Shown: positions 1 through 7,266, counted from the first letter of the stretch. The stretch is 11,249 nt of DNA from an uncultured Flavihumibacter sp. (GCA_946481605.1 CAMLPA010000070.1:1-11249); one strand, 5' to 3'. Notes: generated by a model from the sequence alone, not told the origin. Translations and numbers: made by a program.

Positions 1-33
1 AAGGAGTTCAAAGGCAAGCTGGTAGCGGCTTAA
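1..33 (+). CDS. 3' end of an unidentified gene (partial)
   Basis: Frame 1 reads KEFKGKLVAA followed by TAA at 31-33, and an intrinsic terminator follows 30 nt later, as expected for the end of a real gene. Only ten residues are visible, so the family cannot be named. The gene reads in the same direction as the mla operon but is separated from it by the terminator and a new promoter. Confidence 0.6.
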   Translation, partial: KEFKGKLVAA

Positions 34-62
34 CGGATATTCATCTTATTATTTAACAGATA

Positions 63-87
63 CAGCGGCCCATAGTGGCCGTTTTTG
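63..87 (+). terminator. Rho-independent terminator of the upstream gene
   Basis: CGGCC (66-70) and GGCCG (77-81) form a GC-rich stem with a 6-nt loop. One G-U pair and one A-T pair can extend the stem, and a T-run follows at 82-86. It lies between the stop codon at 33 and the -7 box at 99, so it separates the upstream gene from the mla operon. Confidence 0.8.
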
Positions 88-98
88 TTTTACAATCT

Positions 99-106
99 TA
101 CCTTTG
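99..106 (+). promoter_or_regulatory. Bacteroidota -7 promoter box of the mla operon
   Basis: TACCTTTG is an exact match to the Bacteroidota sigma-ABfr -7 consensus TAnnTTTG. No good -33 TTTG lies at the usual 19-21 nt upstream; the only TTG (85-87) is too close. Transcription would begin near 112, giving a leader of about 70 nt before the ATG at 182. The box overlaps a TTG that would be the 5' limit of the mlaE reading frame, so upstream starts are unlikely. Confidence 0.65.
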
Positions 107-181
107 TGGCTCATTTTCAGGGTCGCAGCATGGTGGTACAGTTTTTTGTGTGTTGCGCCCGTAAACCAAGTAACCCGTATC

Positions 182-988
182 ATGGGAATGGAAAAGGGCC
201 CTAAAAAAGAAAGGAAATACATCTTAACCAGGAGGCTTGACAATTTCTTCGGAGAGATGTACGCCATCTGGAAATTCGTCCAACGCTTCTTTAAAGAACT
301 TTTTCTGCCACCATACGAATGGCAGGAAGTGATCCGACAGTGTTTTCAGGTTGGGTATAAATCGCTGGCACTTATATCCTTAACCGGATTCGTAACGGGT
401 ATTGTATTCACCAAGCAGTCCAGGCCATCACTTTCGGAGTTCGGTGCCACATCGTGGTTGCCGTCTCTTGTTTCCATTGCTATTCTCCGCGCACTGGCCC
501 CGTTGGTGACGGCATTGATCGCTGCGGGTAAAGTGGGGTCCAATATTGGGGCTGAACTGGGTTCCATGCGGGTAACGGAACAAATCGATGCCATGGAAGT
601 TTCTGCCACCAATCCTTTTAAATTTCTCGTGGTAACCAGGGTGATGGCAACTACGCTTATGTTACCTATGCTTATGTGTTACACCGGTTTCCTGGCCATG
701 ATGGGCGCTTACCTGAATGTGCACCAGAATGAGCTTACTTCCATGGAAACCTTTTTCTCCCGCGCGTTCGAAAAAATCGTTTTCCTGGATATCGTTTCTT
801 CTGTGGTAAAATCACTGGTTTTCGGGTTCACCATTGGTATGGTGGGCTGTTACCAGGGGTATCATGCCACGCAGGGAACGCAAGGTGTGGGGATTGCCGC
901 GAACAAGTCTGTAGTAATCGCCATGTTCCTCATATTCATCGAAGAGATTTCATTGGTTCAGGTCACCAACTGGCTCCGCACTTTCTGA
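182..988 (+). CDS. mlaE: MlaE-family ABC lipid transporter permease
   Basis: This is the inner-membrane permease of an MCE (Mla-type) transporter, which moves phospholipids or related lipids between the inner and outer membranes. From the ATG at 182 it has 268 residues, close to the family's usual size. An amphipathic N-terminal region (about 12-45) precedes hydrophobic segments near 60-77, 93-115, 148-178, 205-222 and 243-262. The family hallmark loop lies at about 117-140 (GKVGSNIGAELGSM, then EQIDAMEV), and the glycine-rich segment GYHATQGTQGVG is at 226-237. The frame stays open upstream to a TTG at 104, but that TTG lies in the -7 promoter box, so the ATG at 182 (or 188) is preferred. 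mlaF begins one base after the stop. No MlaA, MlaB or MlaC gene is visible in the window, so the transport direction and the outer-membrane partner are unknown. Confidence 0.93.
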   Translation: MGMEKGPKKERKYILTRRLDNFFGEMYAIWKFVQRFFKELFLPPYEWQEVIRQCFQVGYKSLALISLTGFVTGIVFTKQSRPSLSEFGATSWLPSLVSIAILRALAPLVTALIAAGKVGSNIGAELGSMRVTEQIDAMEVSATNPFKFLVVTRVMATTLMLPMLMCYTGFLAMMGAYLNVHQNELTSMETFFSRAFEKIVFLDIVSSVVKSLVFGFTIGMVGCYQGYHATQGTQGVGIAANKSVVIAMFLIFIEEISLVQVTNWLRTF

Positions 989-989
989 T

Positions 990-1766
990 ATGAAAAAGAC
1001 AATACCTAAAATAGACAAGCATAAAAAGGTGATCGATATCACCGGTCTCCGGAAATCTTTCGGCGATAACCACGTGCTCCAGGGGGTTGACCTGCAGGTT
1101 TACCATGGGGAAAACGTAGTGGTGCTCGGCCGGTCGGGAACGGGAAAGTCGGTACTTATTAAGATTATTGTCGGGTTGCTGAAACCTGATGCGGGTCACG
1201 TAAATGTGTTGGGCAAAAACGTGGAAACACTGTCTGAAAAAGAATTGCGCGAACTCCGCAGGAAAATCGGCTTCTCCTTCCAGAACAGCGCGCTGTACGA
1301 TAGTATGACGGTAAAAGAGAACCTCGAGTTTCCCATTCTGCGCAGTGCCCGGAAAATGACCCGTAAAGAAATTGACATTGCTGCTGAAAAAGTACTGGAT
1401 GCCGTTGGACTTCTACAAACCCTGCACCAGTATCCCGCGGAATTGTCTGGCGGCCAGAAAAAAAGGGTAGGCATCGCCCGCACGCTCATCATGCAACCCG
1501 AGATCATGTTGTACGATGAACCTACCGCTGGTCTGGACCCCATCACCAGTATGGAAATCAATAACCTCATCAATGAAGTGCAGGAACGTTTCCATACTTC
1601 TTCCATCATCATCACCCACGATCTTACCTGCGCTAAAATAACCGGCGATCGCCTTGCTGTATTGCTGGACGGCGATTTCCTCGCCACCGGAAGTTTCAGC
1701 GAAGTGTTCTCCGTGGACGATGAACGCATTAATAATTTTTACGAATATAATTTTATAGACGGATGA
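990..1766 (+). CDS. mlaF: MlaF-family ABC lipid transporter ATPase
   Basis: This is the cytoplasmic nucleotide-binding subunit that powers the MlaE permease. All ABC motifs are intact in its 258 residues: Walker A GRSGTGKS (47-54), Q-loop Gln98, signature LSGGQ (152-156), Walker B IMLYDEPTAGLD (172-183) and the H-loop His210 in ITHD. The variant signature LSGGQKKRVGIAR is characteristic of MlaF/Ttg2A proteins. The C-terminal tail (about 235-258, FSEVFSVDDERINNF) matches the family extension used for dimer contacts. The gene starts one base after the mlaE stop and its stop overlaps the mlaD start (ATGA), so translational coupling is likely. Confidence 0.95.
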   Translation: MKKTIPKIDKHKKVIDITGLRKSFGDNHVLQGVDLQVYHGENVVVLGRSGTGKSVLIKIIVGLLKPDAGHVNVLGKNVETLSEKELRELRRKIGFSFQNSALYDSMTVKENLEFPILRSARKMTRKEIDIAAEKVLDAVGLLQTLHQYPAELSGGQKKRVGIARTLIMQPEIMLYDEPTAGLDPITSMEINNLINEVQERFHTSSIIITHDLTCAKITGDRLAVLLDGDFLATGSFSEVFSVDDERINNFYEYNFIDG

Positions 1767-2773
1767 GTGCACCTAAAAACAAACGCGCCGTAATCGTAGG
1801 CATCTTCATTTCACTCGGTATCCTCATATTGCTGGTGACGGTGATGACTTTGAGTGGACAGAAAAAAAGTTTCGTGAGCGCTATTTCCCTGCGCAGTTCT
1901 TTCGACGACGTGGGTGGTTTGCAGAAAGGAAACAATGTATGGTACGCCGGCGTGAAAATAGGCGTGGTGAAAGAAGTGGAATTTGCCGCCGACGGCTCCG
2001 TGCAGGTAGTATTGAATGTGGAAGAACGCGTAGCGCCCTTTATTAAAAAAGATGCGTTCGTAAAAGTAGGTTCCGACGGATTGATCGGTAATAAGATCAT
2101 GGTGATCTATGGTGGAACCGCCGCATCCCCGGCAGTAGCGGACGGCGATGTATTGCAGGTGAAAAAAGCCATCTCCACCGATGAAATGATGGCGACACTC
2201 CAGGATAACAACAAGAACCTGCTCGCGATAACGGATAATTTCAAAACCATCAGTGGCCGTCTGGCAAATGGAGAAGGAACCATGGGAGCCCTGCTGAAAG
2301 ATTCTTCTTTGTATGTGCACCTTCAGCGTACCATGGAGCGTTTTCAGGCTTCTGCAGCCAATACAGAAGAACTGACTTCCGGTATTGCACAGTATGTGGC
2401 GCAGCTCGAAAAACCCGGTACGTTCTCGCATGAATTTGTGAACGATACCACGATGATGCATAATCTGAAAGCCGCAGCCGGAGAAATAAAAGCCGCTTCT
2501 GTAGCAGTTTCCGCTACCACTGGCAACCTGAAGCAGACTACGGAATCTTTCAACCAGAAACTCAACAGCCCCAATAATGCGGCCGGTGTATTGCTGAACG
2601 ATCCCGCCACCGCCAATGAATTGAAGCTGCTGATCCAGAACCTGGAATCGGGCAGCGCCAAACTGGATGAGAATATGGAGGCGCTGCAACACAACTTCCT
2701 TTTCCGTGGCTATTTCAGAAAGAAGGCAAAAAGAGAGGAGAAAGAAAAAGAAGCCGCGCAAAAAAATAAATAA
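1763..2773 (+). CDS. mlaD: MlaD-like MCE-domain protein
   Basis: This is the membrane-anchored periplasmic MCE subunit of the transporter; MCE proteins assemble into rings that bind lipid. A single N-terminal membrane segment (about 9-31) is followed by the MCE domain (about 37-118), including SSFDDVGGLQKGNNVWYAGVKIG and SDGLIGNKIMVIYGG-type core signatures. At 336 residues it is much longer than E. coli MlaD. The extra C-terminal part is helical and contains two related motifs, GTMGALLKD (172-180) and AGVLLNDP (274-281), often seen in Bacteroidota MCE proteins. It ends with NFLFRGYF (311-318) and a lysine/glutamate-rich tail. The start overlaps the mlaF stop by 4 nt and the stop overlaps the next start by one base. 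Confidence 0.92.
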   Translation: MSAPKNKRAVIVGIFISLGILILLVTVMTLSGQKKSFVSAISLRSSFDDVGGLQKGNNVWYAGVKIGVVKEVEFAADGSVQVVLNVEERVAPFIKKDAFVKVGSDGLIGNKIMVIYGGTAASPAVADGDVLQVKKAISTDEMMATLQDNNKNLLAITDNFKTISGRLANGEGTMGALLKDSSLYVHLQRTMERFQASAANTEELTSGIAQYVAQLEKPGTFSHEFVNDTTMMHNLKAAAGEIKAASVAVSATTGNLKQTTESFNQKLNSPNNAAGVLLNDPATANELKLLIQNLESGSAKLDENMEALQHNFLFRGYFRKKAKREEKEKEAAQKNK

Positions 2774-3546
2774 TGACTCCTTTCCTGATTATAGCGTTCA
2801 TCGTGTTGGTTGCCGTGGGTATGGCCCTTTACCGCAAACCCACGAAAAAAGCGCCGCTTTCAGAAGATACTTCCACGATACTCGAAAAGTATATCCCTTT
2901 CTACCAGGCATTGGATGCTGATGGCAAAAAACGTTTCGAAGAAATGGTGAGCACGTTCCTGGGTTATGTAAGAGTGCACGGAATAGAAACAGATGTAACT
3001 GAAACCGATAAATTGCTCGTGGCTTCCAGCGCCGTGATTCCCATTTTCGCTTTCCCCGAATGGAAATATTATAACCTCACAGATGTTTTGTTGTATGCCG
3101 ATGCCTTTACGGAGCGCGGCTTCTCCATGAAAGAGAAAGAACGCAACGTATTGGGTATGGTAGGAGAGGGCGCAATGCAGCGGGTAATGATTCTTTCCAA
3201 ACCTTCCCTGTACCTGGGTTTTGAAAACAAAACGGCCAAAGAAAATGTGGGCATCCACGAATTCGTTCACCTGCTGGATAAGGAAGATGGTTCAGTGGAT
3301 GGCGTGCCGGAAGCCTTGCTCAACAGGCAATACACCATTCCCTGGCTGCACCTGATCAACGAAAATATTCAAACCATTCTTGCAGGAAAATCAGACATCA
3401 ATGTGTATGGCGCCACGAATAAAGCTGAATTCTTTGCGGTTGCGGCAGAATACTTTTTCGAGCGGCCCGATCTTTTCCGCGAGAAACATCCTGAATTGTA
3501 TGAGCTGATGGCCGGGGTTTTCCGGCAGGAACCGGCACACGCTTAA
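2773..3546 (+). CDS. mtfA: MtfA-like zinc peptidase (M90), membrane-anchored
   Basis: The protein has 257 residues and a zincin site HEFVH at 162-166, followed by LLDKEDGSVDGVP, the MtfA/M90 signature. A likely third zinc ligand is Glu226 in AAEYFFERPDLF; in characterised MtfA the equivalent glutamate lies in a similar EYFF context. E. coli MtfA is a cytosolic aminopeptidase that interacts with the repressor Mlc. This protein differs in starting with a hydrophobic segment (about 3-20) and then basic residues, so it is probably anchored in the inner membrane. Its start overlaps the mlaD stop (TAATG), so it is expressed with the lipid transporter. Family assignment is firm; a role connected to the transporter is inference from the operon alone. 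Confidence 0.88.
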   Translation: MTPFLIIAFIVLVAVGMALYRKPTKKAPLSEDTSTILEKYIPFYQALDADGKKRFEEMVSTFLGYVRVHGIETDVTETDKLLVASSAVIPIFAFPEWKYYNLTDVLLYADAFTERGFSMKEKERNVLGMVGEGAMQRVMILSKPSLYLGFENKTAKENVGIHEFVHLLDKEDGSVDGVPEALLNRQYTIPWLHLINENIQTILAGKSDINVYGATNKAEFFAVAAEYFFERPDLFREKHPELYELMAGVFRQEPAHA

Positions 3547-3550
3547 ATTT

Positions 3551-3760
3551 ATGGAAGGACAACATAGAAAAGATATTTACCCCGGTCTGGAAGTGGAGAT
3601 CATCCTCAAAAAGGACCAGCGCACCGGAAAACGCACACGGGGCATCGTTCAAAGACTGCTCACTTCCGCCGTTTACCATTCCCGCGGTATAAAAGTTCAA
3701 TTGGAAGACGGTCAGGTTGGCCGCGTATGTGCCATACTGGGAGACGTTGAAGAGGAATAA
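3551..3760 (+). CDS. ywbE: YwbE family protein (DUF2196)
   Basis: A 69-residue protein that matches the small conserved YwbE family almost throughout: GQHRKDIYPGLEVEIILKKD at 3-22, then QRTGKRTRGIV and a GIKVQLEDGQVGRV C-terminal half. The pattern of short strands rich in Gly and basic residues resembles small nucleic-acid-binding barrels, but no function is established for the family. It starts four bases after the mtfA-like stop and is the last gene of the operon. The oppositely oriented neighbour ends five bases downstream. No strong terminator is seen in that gap, only a 5-bp stem (GAAGA/TCTTC, about 3749-3766) without a T-run. Confidence 0.88.
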   Translation: MEGQHRKDIYPGLEVEIILKKDQRTGKRTRGIVQRLLTSAVYHSRGIKVQLEDGQVGRVCAILGDVEEE

Positions 3761-3765
3761 TTCTT

Positions 3766-4329
3766 CTATGGCTGCTCCGCCGTTGGCAATCCCATTTTCA
3801 ACAACTCAACCAGTTTTGGGATATCCGTGGTGCGGATGTAAATCGGATCATAAAAAGTATTGTTCTTCGCCACTAAGTAGGATTCGTATATTTTGAGGTG
3901 CGTCCATCTGGATTTGTAAGGAAGTTCCAGTACAAACCTGACCCCATTCTCCGTGGTATAACGGTACATAGCCGCATCGCGGTACAGGTTTTCCTCTTTC
4001 AGTTCTGCAAAAAATTCCAGCGATTTAATCAATGTGGGCAATTCATGCTGGTCTATAAAAATACCTTCTTCCAGAGATGGACTTAGAAATGCGCTCATGC
4101 GACCTGTTCCCGGCAGGTGTATCGCGAAGCGGGTGGAGTCTGTGCTGAAATCGCGGACCCAAAGCAGGTGTACATCCCGGAACGCAATGTTGCCGAGTTT
4201 ACGCTGCATGTTCTTCAACACCTTTCCTTTCGAATAAAATAACTGTTCATAGCGGCTATCAATACGTGTTGAATCCTGGGAGAATACAACAATGGGCCAA
4301 CACGATAAAAAGAGTATAAATGTTTTCAT
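3766..4329 (-). CDS. Exported protein of unknown function
   Basis: I do not recognise the family. The product, 187 residues from the ATG at 4327-4329, begins with a signal peptide (MKTFILFLSCWPIVVFSQ) that would be cleaved after FSQ, so it is probably periplasmic or exported. The mature part is mixed alpha/beta with no cysteines or metal motifs that stand out. An in-frame ATG five codons upstream (4342-4344) is also possible, but the downstream one gives a typical signal peptide with a positively charged start and a weak GGAAA about ten bases before it. The gene is convergent with ywbE. It lies just downstream of a strong hairpin that looks like the terminator of the DUF4349 gene, so its own promoter is not obvious. 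Confidence 0.72.
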   Translation of the reverse strand: MKTFILFLSCWPIVVFSQDSTRIDSRYEQLFYSKGKVLKNMQRKLGNIAFRDVHLLWVRDFSTDSTRFAIHLPGTGRMSAFLSPSLEEGIFIDQHELPTLIKSLEFFAELKEENLYRDAAMYRYTTENGVRFVLELPYKSRWTHLKIYESYLVAKNNTFYDPIYIRTTDIPKLVELLKMGLPTAEQP

Positions 4330-4344
4330 GAAAAAGGTTTCCAT

Positions 4345-4378
4345 GAAATTAAAACAGCCGGTAATGCCCGGCTGTTAA
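4345..4378 (-). terminator. Hairpin terminator of the DUF4349 gene
   Basis: On the minus strand, AACAGCCGG and CCGGCTGTT form a perfect 9-bp stem (4353-4361 with 4368-4376) with a 6-nt loop, followed by TTTAATTTC. It lies about 55 nt beyond the stop of the DUF4349 gene. The stem is strong but the T-tract is interrupted, and it ends only 8-23 nt before the start of the next minus-strand gene. It may therefore act as a leaky terminator or attenuator. Confidence 0.7.
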
Positions 4379-4429
4379 GGAATTTGAAAGGAGGAAAGGA
4401 TTAACTTTTCTTTTGTGTTGTTCTTTCCT

Positions 4430-5308
4430 TTAAGGATTGTTGTTCCTTGCCGGACGAAACGAAAGTTTTCTCCACCGCCTGAACAACATAATGAAAGCGC
4501 CTGCCAGCAGGAGTAGTGGCCACGCTTCTGCAAGTCCGATCAATATGTTGCGCATCCATGCTGATCCATTTCTCAGGGCCTGGCCCATTTCCGCTCCGAA
4601 GCCTGCTCTCGTTATGGTAACAGGATTAACGGTCATGTATGTATCCGCTTTAAGTGGTTCGTACAGGTAAACGGTGAAAGTGGAGTAGGCTACATTGTCC
4701 AGTATCTCAAGGTTTTCAATGCGACGGTCTGTGATTTTCTTTCTTCTTTCTTCTTCATGTACAGCGCTTTCTAGGGTGTTTTTGGGTTGGGGCGGAATAG
4801 GTTTAACCTGCAACTCAGCTTCGTTTTTCAATGCGTTGGAAAGGTAGGTGAAGGTGGCGTCCGTATCTTTCATATTTCTGTATTCGATATGATTCGCAAG
4901 GGAAGCAATCAGCGTTGCCATGGAGTCCAGTTTACTAACGGGGACGCGCAATGTAAGTTCAGATACAGGGGTGTAGAGGTGAATCTTTTTAAGAGAATCG
5001 CTTCCCGAAGCATATTCATGGTAATCTGAAGCGGTGTTGGAAAAACTACTTTCAGCCACTACACCATCCACGGAACGGGTCATTTTTTCGATTTGGTTGC
5101 TGGCGCTCAATACATCGGTTACACGGCACCGTATGGTGGCGGACCTGATCCTTTTTCTGGAGGGCGCATTCAGGGTGGAGATATCACTGGCGAAGGTGGT
5201 GGAATCGGCTACGGCTGCAACGGCATCCGTATATTCCATGGAAGCATTGTTGTCGCAGGAGCATAAGATGGCAAGGGCCATCAAGGTGATAAGGGATAAA
5301 TGGCGCAT
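4430..5308 (-). CDS. DUF4349 lipoprotein with C-terminal membrane segment
   Basis: 292 residues. The N-terminus is a lipoprotein signal (hydrophobic 4-15, lipobox L-C-S-C with Cys18 as the likely lipidated residue). The body matches the DUF4349 pattern: a repeated-looking beta/alpha region with strands such as TIRCRVTDVLSASNQIEKM (58-76) and LTLRVPVSKLDSMATLIASL (118-137), a charged coiled-coil-like stretch (about 180-205), and a final strand pair. A C-terminal membrane helix (about 254-276) is followed by an arginine-rich tail, as is usual in this family. No enzymatic activity is known. The gene follows fabF on the same strand after 62 bp. Its start codon lies in the 3' arm of a perfect inverted repeat. 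A strong terminator-like hairpin follows it. Confidence 0.85.
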   Translation of the reverse strand: MRHLSLITLMALAILCSCDNNASMEYTDAVAAVADSTTFASDISTLNAPSRKRIRSATIRCRVTDVLSASNQIEKMTRSVDGVVAESSFSNTASDYHEYASGSDSLKKIHLYTPVSELTLRVPVSKLDSMATLIASLANHIEYRNMKDTDATFTYLSNALKNEAELQVKPIPPQPKNTLESAVHEEERRKKITDRRIENLEILDNVAYSTFTVYLYEPLKADTYMTVNPVTITRAGFGAEMGQALRNGSAWMRNILIGLAEAWPLLLLAGAFIMLFRRWRKLSFRPARNNNP

Positions 5309-5340
5309 GGTTATGGTTTTTTATTGATACCATGCGCCAT
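5300..5340 (-). promoter_or_regulatory. 12-bp inverted repeat around the DUF4349 start codon
   Basis: ATGGCGCATGGT (5300-5311) and ACCATGCGCCAT (5329-5340) are perfect reverse complements separated by 17 nt. On the minus strand the second arm contains the ATG start (5306-5308) and the next two codons of the DUF4349 gene. In the RNA the start codon would be sealed in a 12-bp GC-rich stem. The A-rich loop has no T-run after the stem, so it is not a typical terminator for fabF, although it could protect the fabF 3' end. Confidence 0.6.
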
Positions 5341-5370
5341 CGAAAAGTAACCTCAACGGAATTGTTAAAG

Positions 5371-6621
5371 TTAGGGTTGGTATTTTTTAAAGACGGAAGT
5401 AGCGGTATGTCCTCCGAAACCAAATGTGTTGTTCACCACATAGTTTACGGTCTGGTGCAGCGAACTGCCTAAAACAATATCCAGTCCTTCCGGAATAGCG
5501 GGATCCAATACGGTAGTATTGATGGTGGCCGGGATGATATCATGCTTCACGGAAAGTGCGCAGGTGATGCTTTCAATTGCGCCTGCTGCACCCAGTAAGT
5601 GACCTGTCATCGATTTGGTGCTGGTTACTTTTACCCGGTGGTGGCCGAAAACACTTTTGATGCCGTTCAGTTCGCCGATGTCTCCGAGTGGGGTGGAAGT
5701 AGCGTGGGCATTGATGTAATCTACTTGTTCGGGCGAAACGCCTGCTTCCTGCAAAGCTTTCTTCGTGCCAAGTGCCGCGCCTAATCCGTTCGCGGGCGTT
5801 CCTGTAAGATGGTAGGCGTCAGCGGCCATGCCACCGCCAACGATCTCCGCATAAATATGCGCGCCACGGCGTACGGCGTGTTCATGTTCTTCCAGGATCA
5901 GCGCGCCGGCGCCTTCACCAATTACAAATCCATCCCTGGTAGCATCGAAAGGACGGGATGCAGAAGCATATTGTTCGTTGTTCTTCGACAGCGCCTGTGC
6001 CGCACCGAAACCGCCTACAGCCGATGGCGTAATCGCCGCTTCTGAACCCCCGGCTACCATAACAGTGGCTTTGCCCAAACGAATGGTGTCAAAAGCGTTG
6101 ATGATGGCCGTATTGGAAGAAGCACATGCTGAAACCGTACAGTAATTCGGACCGTGCAATTTATGCCGGATAGAAATTACGCCTGCGGCGATGTCCACAA
6201 TCATTTTTGGAATAAAGTAAGGATTGAACCGTGGTGTGCCATCGCCGCTATGGAATTCCTTCAACTGTTCTTCGAAGGTGCCGATCCCTCCGTTGCCAGA
6301 GGCCCAGATCACACCAATTTCGTAACGTTCTTCTTCAGTCATCGCCGCGAAATCCAGTCCTGAATCCTTAATGGCTTCGTCGCTTGCAGCAACGGCGTAT
6401 TGGGTGAAGAGGTCGTATTTCCTGGCTTCTTTCTTTTCAAAATAAGCTTCAGCGTTATACCCTTTTACCTCGCAGCCGAATTTCGTCTTAAACTTTTCGG
6501 TATCGAACTTGGTAAGCAGTGTGGCCCCGCTTTTACCGGCCACGATATTGTTCCAGAAATCGTTCACATTGTTGCCCAGCGGGGTAAGCGCCCCCATACC
6601 GGTGATCACTACTCGTTTCAT
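5371..6621 (-). CDS. fabF: Beta-ketoacyl-ACP synthase II (KAS II)
   Basis: A condensing enzyme of fatty acid synthesis that joins malonyl-ACP to an acyl chain in the cytoplasm. At 416 residues it is the normal FabF length. The active site is complete: Cys166 in SACASSN, His306 in NAHATSTPLGD, Lys336 in TKSMTGH and His341 in the same segment, with Phe400 in the FGFGG loop that gates the pocket. These sit within a few residues of the E. coli FabF positions. The usual acpP and rnc neighbours of the housekeeping Bacteroidota fabF are absent. Instead the start overlaps the stop of a tetR gene by 4 nt (ATGA). It may therefore be a second, separately regulated KAS, which is inference. A role in making a special lipid or pigment cannot be excluded. 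Confidence 0.93.
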   Translation of the reverse strand: MKRVVITGMGALTPLGNNVNDFWNNIVAGKSGATLLTKFDTEKFKTKFGCEVKGYNAEAYFEKKEARKYDLFTQYAVAASDEAIKDSGLDFAAMTEEERYEIGVIWASGNGGIGTFEEQLKEFHSGDGTPRFNPYFIPKMIVDIAAGVISIRHKLHGPNYCTVSACASSNTAIINAFDTIRLGKATVMVAGGSEAAITPSAVGGFGAAQALSKNNEQYASASRPFDATRDGFVIGEGAGALILEEHEHAVRRGAHIYAEIVGGGMAADAYHLTGTPANGLGAALGTKKALQEAGVSPEQVDYINAHATSTPLGDIGELNGIKSVFGHHRVKVTSTKSMTGHLLGAAGAIESITCALSVKHDIIPATINTTVLDPAIPEGLDIVLGSSLHQTVNYVVNNTFGFGGHTATSVFKKYQP

Positions 6622-7238
6622 TTGTGCTTTTTGATGGATTGAGTTTCGCTTTGTTCCAGGTTGGCTATCATCTGTTTTACCTGGTGCATCGCGATGGAAA
6701 AATAGTTGTTATTGTTGCACACCCTTGACACCATGATAGCGCCTTCAATCATGGCGATCATGGTGATGGCTGTGTGCTCAGGGATGATGTCGTTACGTAA
6801 TTCTGCTGTTTCTATTCCTTTATTGATGATCTGCTCCAGTTGTTTTTTCCAGGACCGGATGGCATCGGCGGCTTTTTTCCGGAGTGCGGGATGGGTATCG
6901 TCGGCTTCAACGGAAGTATTCAGAATAGGGCATCCGCCTGCGGCAGAGATGGTGGGGAACAAGGCTGAATAGCTTTCCGCATAAGCCAGTAACTTACCGG
7001 ATGCCGTTTGTTCATTCGCGGCTTTTTCCGCAATCACGGTGGTTATTTGTGCCAGATTGTATTCGAATGCAGCGAGCGCTACTTCATCTTTTCCGGAAAA
7101 GTTGCCGTAAATACTGCCTTTTGTTAAACCGGTGGCCAGTGTAAGGTCATTCAGCGAAGTGCCTGCATATCCCTTCCTGTTGAAAACGCGAGCGGTTTTT
7201 TCGATGATGAGCTGCCTTGTGACGTCCGATTTACGCAT
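6618..7238 (-). CDS. TetR/AcrR family regulator, probable repressor of tetR-fabF
   Basis: 206 residues. The N-terminal TetR DNA-binding domain covers about 8-54, with the helix-turn-helix near 27-47 (TSLNDLTLATGLTKGSIYGNF). The ligand domain carries GGCPILNTSVEADD (101-114), a signature of a common TetR subgroup with a conserved cysteine (Cys103). The ligand is unknown. The stop overlaps the fabF start by 4 nt, so regulator and KAS are co-expressed. The inverted repeat in its promoter (7261-7284) resembles the ACC-n-n-n-n-GGT operators of NemR-like TetR proteins and sits on the -7 box. Negative autoregulation of tetR-fabF is the simplest reading, with an acyl compound or an electrophile as possible signal. 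Confidence 0.92.
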   Translation of the reverse strand: MRKSDVTRQLIIEKTARVFNRKGYAGTSLNDLTLATGLTKGSIYGNFSGKDEVALAAFEYNLAQITTVIAEKAANEQTASGKLLAYAESYSALFPTISAAGGCPILNTSVEADDTHPALRKKAADAIRSWKKQLEQIINKGIETAELRNDIIPEHTAITMIAMIEGAIMVSRVCNNNNYFSIAMHQVKQMIANLEQSETQSIKKHK

Positions 7239-7258
7239 GAATGGAATGAAATAAAAGG

Positions 7259-7266
7259 CAAAAATA
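7259..7266 (-). promoter_or_regulatory. -7 promoter box of the tetR-fabF operon
   Basis: On the minus strand TATTTTTG matches the TAnnTTTG consensus exactly, about 20 nt before the ATG at 7236-7238. No clear -33 TTTG is present; at the expected distance there is an AT-rich palindrome instead. The short leader and the overlap with the inverted repeat at 7261-7284 fit a repressible promoter. Confidence 0.6.

Noticed and set aside
104..181. N-terminal extension of MlaE from a TTG at 104
   Set aside because: The TTG is part of the exact -7 promoter box TACCTTTG, so it would lie upstream of the transcript; the ATG at 182 gives the usual family length.
1811..2761. 316-residue reading frame opposite mlaD
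   Set aside because: It is the complement of a confident MCE gene, rich in His, Phe and Cys as expected for an antisense shadow, and has no domain.
3749..3766. GAAGA/TCTTC hairpin between the convergent ywbE and minus-strand gene as bidirectional terminator
   Set aside because: Only 5 bp with an 8-nt loop and no adjacent T-run on either side.
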